In this document: positions 5,862 to 9,609 of the stretch, piece after piece
Position numbering within the stretch: the stretch's first letter is position 1
Layout: every line of letters begins with the position of its first letter
Origin: CAZFAT01 sp964517075
GTDB taxonomy: Bacteria; Acidobacteriota; Vicinamibacteria; Vicinamibacterales; SCN-69-37
Direction: 5' to 3'
NCBI GenBank assembly: GCA_964517075.1
Contig: CAZFAT010000170.1
Span: 1 to 9,609, forward strand
Length of the DNA: 9,609 bases
Program-made: the position numbers and the translations under genes
Notes under the pieces: model-generated
What the model was told of the DNA's origin: nothing
Seen by the model: the letters and a program-made list of their open reading frames with translations, nothing else
Databases searched by the model: none

Positions 5862-8552
5862 TCACTCCCGTCGCAAAGCCGTCATCGGGTCCACGACCGA
5901 GGCGCGTCGCGCGGGCACTAATGCGGCGATCAACGAGGAGAGGACGAGCACTGTCGTGGCGAGCACCAGCGTCACGGGGTCGCGGGGCGCCAGATTGAAC
6001 AGCATGCCTTCGACAAACCGCGTGGTGACCCAGGCCGCGACCAGTCTGGCCGCCACGCCGAGGAGCACAGGCATCAGCGACTCGCGCAGCACCATCAGGA
6101 CAACCGCGCCGCGATTAGCGCCGAGGGCCATCCGGAGACCAATCTCCGCGGTGCGGCGCGCGACAGCGTATCCGAGCGTGCCGTAGATCCCGAGGCAGGC
6201 CAGGACGAGCGCGAGCGCCGCGAAGCCGGTCGCAACGTAGGCAAAGAGGCGGTCCTGCCGGACGGCGGCGTCAATCTGCGCCTCCTGCGTCCGCACCTCG
6301 TACATCGGCACGGCCGGATCGACGGCCTCGGCGGCTCGACGGGCCGCCTCGACCACCGGTATCGCTTCCCCTGCCACCCGAACCGCGAACGTCATGCGGT
6401 GCTGCGGATACTGACGGTACGGGAGGTACAGCGTCGGGGGCGGCGGCTCGCGGAGGCTGGCGAAACGCGCATCGGCGGCGACGCCGACAATCTCCACCGC
6501 GGCCCCCGTCTGGCCGTAGCCGAGGTGCTGACCGATGGCCGAGCCACCTGCGGGCAGGCGGTCCGCCAGCGCGCGGTTGACCACGGCGACCAGCGGCGCG
6601 CCCTCGCGATCCTGCGGCGCCAGGTCGCGACCCGACCGCAGCGGAATCCCCATCGTCTCGAAATGGCGGGCCGAGACGAAGTGGAGGTGCGTGCTGATCT
6701 CCGCTGGTCCCGCCGGCGTGTGCACGACAACGCTGTCTCGCGTCGCCCCGCCGCTCAGCAGGCCATAGCGAGACATCGAGGCGACTTGGACGCCCGGAAT
6801 CGCACCCACGCGGTCGAGCACCCGCTCGTAGAAATCGTGCAGGCGCGCACCCGTGTAGCCGGCGTCGGTCGCGTCGAGCTGAAAGAGAAGCACGTGATCC
6901 GGCCGGAAGCCCAGCGGTTCGGCGCGCAGGTTCGCGAGCGATCGCGCGAACAGCCCCGCCCCCACCAGCAGGACGAGTGACAGGGCCACCTGCAGCGCGA
7001 TGAGCGTCTTGCCCGCAGCCAGCCGCGAGGGATCGCGGCCGCCCGGTACCGCGCGCGCCACCGTGAGCCGCGCGCCGGCGCGCGTCGCGCGCAGGGCCGG
7101 CAGGATGCCGCAGAGGAGACCGACCGCGAGGCAGATGCCCATCGAGAAGACCAGCGCCCAGGGTCCCAGGCCGAGCGCCAGATCGATGGGGTCGTTTTCC
7201 TGATTGAGCACGGGAAGGAGCCCGCCCGCGATCACCCGCGCCAGTCCGATGCCAAGCGCGCCCGAGATGGCCGCGAGCAGCACGGTTTCGGTGAGCAGTT
7301 GCCGGAGCAGCCGTCCGCGACCAGCCCCGAGCGCGAGGCGGACCGCCATCTCGCGCTCACGCGAGGCCGCGCGCATCAGCAGCAGGCCGGCGATGTTGGC
7401 GCAGGCGATGAGCAGCACGACGGCCATGATCGCCATGAGCAGCCAGAGCGGCTCGGCGTAGTTGCGGCGGAGCGAGTCGAGGCCCTGCCCGCCCGGCGTG
7501 ACCAGCAGCCGCGGCAGGTAGGAGGCGCCGGCGGGCAACGCCTGCCGGAACAGCGCCTCTGATTCGGCGTGCACACGCGCCTCGTCCACGCCAGGCTTCA
7601 CGCGCCCCATCACGCGAAACGCCCACCGCGAGTCTGCAAACCGATTGGGACCATCCTCCACGACCGGCAGCAGCGTGGTGATCGGAAGGACGACGTCGAC
7701 CGGCCAGCCGGGCTCGATGCCCTCGAAGGCTGGCGGTGTGACGCCGGCGACCGACGCTGACACGCCGTTGATGCTGACGGTCGTCCCGACGACGGCGGCA
7801 TTCCCGCCGAACAGGCGCTGCCACGCCCGCGAGGTCAGGACCGCGACGGCCGGCGCGCCGGGGCGGTCGTCCGCGACGGCCATCGTCCGGCCGATGCGGG
7901 TGGTGACGCCGAGGCCGCGGAAGAAGTTGCCGGAGACAAGAAGCGCCGAGACGCGATGCTCGCGACCGGCGATGCCGAGGTTGATCTCGTCACGCGCAAA
8001 GAGAAACAGATCCGAGAAGGTCGTGGACTGGTCCCGCAGGTGCGCGTAGACGGGATAGGAGAACGACGTCGCGACCAACTCGCCGTCGCCGGACGGCCGC
8101 ATCGACCCGTCGTAGGTCATCCGCCAGTGGTGCTCGCGGCGCGCCGTCCACGCCAGCTCGCGCAGGTCGCCCGGTCGATCGACGGGCAGGACCCGCAGCA
8201 GCACGGCGTCGAGCACGCTGAAGACAGCCGTGTTGGCGCCTATGGAGATGGCGAGGATGACGACGGCCACGAGCGAAAAGGCGGGGGCGGCCCGCAACTG
8301 GCGCAGGCCGTACGAAAGGTCGACGAGCACGTCCTGCAGCAGGCGCGGCGCCACCTGCACCCGCAACGGCTCCGCCAGTCGCGACGCCACCGAGAGCAGC
8401 ACCTGCCGCCAGTACCAGCGGCGCGCCGGGCCGAGCCCGCGCGCGGCCGCGACCAGCTGAAATTCCTCTTCGAGATCGCCGGCCACCGTGCCGCCAGCCT
8501 CTCCCCGATAGGACAGGGCCAGCAGGCGTTGGGCGAGGGGCGGGGGCCGCAT
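5862..8552 (-). CDS. ADOP-family ABC transporter permease (acidobacterial duplicated orphan permease, MacB/FtsX-like)
   Basis: Large membrane protein of the MacB/FtsX permease superfamily in the duplicated form typical of Acidobacteriota. The 896 aa length and layout fit. An N-terminal cytoplasmic prefix (about 1-70, with GDLEEEF at 25-31 and WYWRQ at 46-50) resembles the 'permease prefix domain'. It is followed by two copies of helix, periplasmic MacB_PCD-like domain and three-helix FtsX core. Helices lie at about 92-115, 368-393, 421-446 and 463-485 (copy 1), then 516-535, 771-795, 818-843 and 861-881 (copy 2). Typical motifs are GANTAVFSVLDAVLLR (105-120), AVRLALGA (403-410), EIGLRMALGA (803-812) and the terminal DPMTALRRE. 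Neither the gene nor its neighbours encode a MacB-type ATPase, hence 'orphan'. It follows padR by 3 nt in the same operon and is probably repressed by it. The substrate is unknown; export or mechanotransmission by analogy with MacB is inference. Confidence 0.93.
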   Translation of the reverse strand: MRPPPLAQRLLALSYRGEAGGTVAGDLEEEFQLVAAARGLGPARRWYWRQVLLSVASRLAEPLRVQVAPRLLQDVLVDLSYGLRQLRAAPAFSLVAVVILAISIGANTAVFSVLDAVLLRVLPVDRPGDLRELAWTARREHHWRMTYDGSMRPSGDGELVATSFSYPVYAHLRDQSTTFSDLFLFARDEINLGIAGREHRVSALLVSGNFFRGLGVTTRIGRTMAVADDRPGAPAVAVLTSRAWQRLFGGNAAVVGTTVSINGVSASVAGVTPPAFEGIEPGWPVDVVLPITTLLPVVEDGPNRFADSRWAFRVMGRVKPGVDEARVHAESEALFRQALPAGASYLPRLLVTPGGQGLDSLRRNYAEPLWLLMAIMAVVLLIACANIAGLLLMRAASREREMAVRLALGAGRGRLLRQLLTETVLLAAISGALGIGLARVIAGGLLPVLNQENDPIDLALGLGPWALVFSMGICLAVGLLCGILPALRATRAGARLTVARAVPGGRDPSRLAAGKTLIALQVALSLVLLVGAGLFARSLANLRAEPLGFRPDHVLLFQLDATDAGYTGARLHDFYERVLDRVGAIPGVQVASMSRYGLLSGGATRDSVVVHTPAGPAEISTHLHFVSARHFETMGIPLRSGRDLAPQDREGAPLVAVVNRALADRLPAGGSAIGQHLGYGQTGAAVEIVGVAADARFASLREPPPPTLYLPYRQYPQHRMTFAVRVAGEAIPVVEAARRAAEAVDPAVPMYEVRTQEAQIDAAVRQDRLFAYVATGFAALALVLACLGIYGTLGYAVARRTAEIGLRMALGANRGAVVLMVLRESLMPVLLGVAARLVAAWVTTRFVEGMLFNLAPRDPVTLVLATTVLVLSSLIAALVPARRASVVDPMTALRRE

Positions 8553-8555
8553 GGG

Positions 8556-8882
8556 TCAGGACCGGGCGGGACGCGGCGCGGTGCGTCGGGCGAGCAGCTG
8601 GAGCGCGGCGTAGTTGGACTCGACGGCCGCGTCGCCGTCGCGCGTCAACGCGTAGTAGCGGCGGGGCCGGTTCCCCCGTGCGGTCGTCGCCTCACCGAGG
8701 CGGGACGTCACGAGACCGCGCCGCTGCAGGCGTTCGAGCGTCGTGTACACGGCCCCGCTCGACACGTCCCGACCGCGGCTGGCGGCGACGGCCTGGCGAA
8801 TCGAGACGCCGTAGGACGCTCCCCGCGTGGCCCGGACGGCCATCAGCACGAGCAGCTCGAAGATGCCGAGGTCGGTGGACAT
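8556..8882 (-). CDS. PadR-family transcriptional repressor
   Basis: Small winged-helix regulator of 108 aa. The N-terminal helix LGIFELLVLMAVRA (5-18) and GASYGVSIRQ (21-30) match the PadR fold. The recognition-helix region SSGAVYTTLERLQRRGLV (41-58) and the wing NRPRRYYALTRDG (71-83) are characteristic. Only a short C-terminal helix follows, so it belongs to the short PadR class, which dimerises through its terminal helices. It is the first gene of a two-gene operon with the ADOP permease (3 nt gap), the usual pairing in Acidobacteriota. A 27 bp imperfect palindrome overlaps its own promoter just upstream, so autorepression is likely. The ATG lacks a Shine-Dalgarno sequence. With the predicted promoter the leader would be only about 10 nt, so translation may be near-leaderless. 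The inducer is unknown. Confidence 0.93.
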   Translation of the reverse strand: MSTDLGIFELLVLMAVRATRGASYGVSIRQAVAASRGRDVSSGAVYTTLERLQRRGLVTSRLGEATTARGNRPRRYYALTRDGDAAVESNYAALQLLARRTAPRPARS

Positions 8883-8887
8883 GAACG

Positions 8888-8914
8888 ACTACGGTGTAAG
8901 TATCACAGTGTAGT
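8888..8914. promoter_or_regulatory. Candidate PadR operator: 27 bp imperfect palindrome
   Basis: The pattern ACTAC-N2-TGT-N7-ACA-N2-GTAGT reads the same on both strands for 18 of 27 positions, including the A and T that flank the centre symmetrically inside N7. The TGT-N7-ACA core is close to the ATGT-N8-ACAT sites known for PadR proteins in Firmicutes. It begins 5 bp before the padR start codon and covers the predicted -10 box and transcription start, so a bound dimer would block initiation. Assignment to this PadR is inferred from position and symmetry. Confidence 0.72.
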
Positions 8915-8926
8915 TGCAAGTGTCCA
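8899..8926 (-). promoter_or_regulatory. Predicted sigma70-type promoter of the padR-ADOP operon
   Basis: On the minus strand, TGGACA (8926-8921, five of six matches to TTGACA) is followed by a 16 bp spacer and GATACT (8904-8899, four of six matches to TATAAT). Transcription would start near 8892, about 10 nt before the padR ATG. The local drop in GC compared with the surrounding coding DNA supports a promoter. The -10 box lies within the palindromic operator. Confidence 0.55.
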
Positions 8927-8950
8927 GTGGTGCCCCGCGCCGTGTTCGAT

Positions 8951-9000
8951 CGTAGTGTCCGGCTTCAGCCGGACCAAGGTCCGCCCAAAAGGCGGACACC
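8951..9000. repeat. REP-like twin-hairpin element between same-strand genes
   Basis: Two adjacent inverted repeats are present. GTCCGGCT/AGCCGGAC (8957-8964 with 8967-8974) is a perfect 8 bp stem with a 2 nt loop, or 7 bp with a TTCA loop. GTCCGCC/GGCGGAC (8979-8985 with 8991-8997) is a perfect 7 bp stem with loop CAAAA. The pair is bounded by GTGTCC (8955-8960) and GGACAC (8994-8999), and the junction GGACC-AA-GGTCC (8971-8982) is itself palindromic, so alternative folds are possible. The element lies just past the 3' end of the oxidoreductase gene and upstream of the padR promoter. It resembles dispersed palindromic elements I recall from Vicinamibacteria genomes, often mis-translated as short 'RLKPDT'-type peptides. 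It may also end or stabilise the oxidoreductase transcript, though no T-run follows. Confidence 0.7.
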
Positions 9001-9009
9001 AAGTGTTCG

Positions 9010-9609
9010 TCAGGGTTTCCCGACGGCTCCCACGATCCGGCCGATGTTCGCCGGCGAGAAGTACTCGGCCGGCGAGAGGACGCCGGAGAAGACGTGCACG
9101 AAGCCGTTCATGGCCTCGGCGTTGCCGTACGCGGCGCCGAAAAACTGCTGCATCTCCGGCGGCGGGGGTTCGAGGCGCGCGAACTGGCAGGTGAACTCGT
9201 ACATCGGCATCACCTGCGCGTCGCGCCGGGTCTGGTAGTCCGCCATCGCCGCGTCGAACGGACGCCGGCCCGTCAGCGCCTCGTCGACCGCCGTCGCGCA
9301 CAGCTCCGCGTCGCGAAACGCGTCGCTGATGCCCTGGGCCGTGATGAAGTCCTTGTGATAGCCGGCGTCTCCGACGAGCGCCCAGCCGGGACCATAGGGC
9401 TTGCGGAAGAAGTTGGGCACGAACATGCCGGCATACGGCGCCTCGCGGCGCGCGGCGCGGAGGCGCTCGCCGAGCGGGGCGCGATCGCACGCCTCCAGAT
9501 AGTGGCGCTCGATCTCGCGCTTGTTCGTCTCGAACTCCGCCATCGGCCAGCTCACCACGACCAGCGTGAGGTCGTCGTGCGTCGGCCAGGCCGCGAAGCC
9601 GCGGTTGCC
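9010..9609 (-). CDS. FAD-dependent oxidoreductase / flavin monooxygenase, C-terminal part (5' partial)
   Basis: C-terminal 199 residues of a group A-type FAD-dependent oxidoreductase (PHBH-like, near the geranylgeranyl reductase and halogenase relatives). The N-terminal FAD dinucleotide-binding motif lies beyond the right edge. The frame stays open to 9609 (it begins GNRGFAAWPTHDDLTLV), so the GTG at 9558 is internal. The diagnostic second FAD motif is visible as GWALVGDAGYHKDFITAQG (about 9401-9345), followed by ISDAFRDAELCATAVDEAL. The usual GDA...DP motif has Phe in place of Pro here. Upstream, WPTHDDLTLVVVSWP fits the beta-sheet of the substrate domain. The stop is at 9012-9010, next to the REP-like element. 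The substrate cannot be inferred. It is on the same strand as padR but 127 bp upstream and separated by a promoter, so it is probably a separate unit. Confidence 0.85.
   Translation of the reverse strand, partial: GNRGFAAWPTHDDLTLVVVSWPMAEFETNKREIERHYLEACDRAPLGERLRAARREAPYAGMFVPNFFRKPYGPGWALVGDAGYHKDFITAQGISDAFRDAELCATAVDEALTGRRPFDAAMADYQTRRDAQVMPMYEFTCQFARLEPPPPEMQQFFGAAYGNAEAMNGFVHVFSGVLSPAEYFSPANIGRIVGAVGKP

Noticed and set aside
8951..9000. The twin hairpin as a CRISPR repeat or attachment site
   Set aside because: There is no regular repeat-spacer pattern, no tRNA or integrase nearby, and the two halves are inverted repeats with differing loops.
7956..9194. A 412-codon plus-strand frame spanning the ADOP start, padR and the intergenic region
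   Set aside because: It runs antisense through two well-supported genes, a promoter and the hairpin element, and its translation is low-complexity Arg/Gly/His-rich with no family resemblance.

Overview
This 9.6 kb window has very high GC and is almost fully coding. It most likely comes from an Acidobacteriota chromosome, with Vicinamibacteria-like lineages my best guess. The main reason is the pair of a PadR-type repressor and an 'acidobacterial duplicated orphan permease' (ADOP), an arrangement expanded in that phylum. A REP-like twin-hairpin repeat of a kind I associate with those genomes supports this. No tRNA, rRNA, CRISPR array or transposase is visible.

Region 1 (1-5830, plus strand) is a tightly packed four-gene series that looks like one transcription unit. 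It contains the two ATPase subunits of a Dpp/Opp-type peptide importer: DppD-like (5' end outside the window) and DppF-like, overlapping by 38 nt. After a 6 nt gap comes a membrane-anchored hybrid histidine kinase with a C-terminal receiver domain. An ATGA stop/start overlap then leads into a large multi-pass GT-C (PMT/ArnT-like) glycosyltransferase with a C-terminal beta-rich domain. The importer's permeases and binding protein would be expected upstream, outside the window. The order suggests shared transcription of peptide uptake, a sensory kinase and an envelope glycosyltransferase, but a functional link is inference only.

Region 2 (5831-5861) is a 31 bp gap between convergent genes. It holds three tandem copies of an 8 bp unit and no convincing terminator.

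Region 3 (5862-8926, minus strand) is a PadR-ADOP operon with a 3 nt gap between the two genes. A recognisable promoter (TGGACA-N16-GATACT) sits directly before padR, and a 27 bp imperfect palindrome covers its -10 box and predicted start point. This is a strong candidate for the PadR autoregulatory operator.

Region 4 (8927-9609) contains a compact twin-hairpin repeat and then the 3' part of a minus-strand FAD-dependent oxidoreductase whose N-terminus lies beyond the window.

I see no clear new defence or mobile system. The most informative non-coding signals are the padR operator/promoter, the twin hairpin and the 8 bp tandem repeat.
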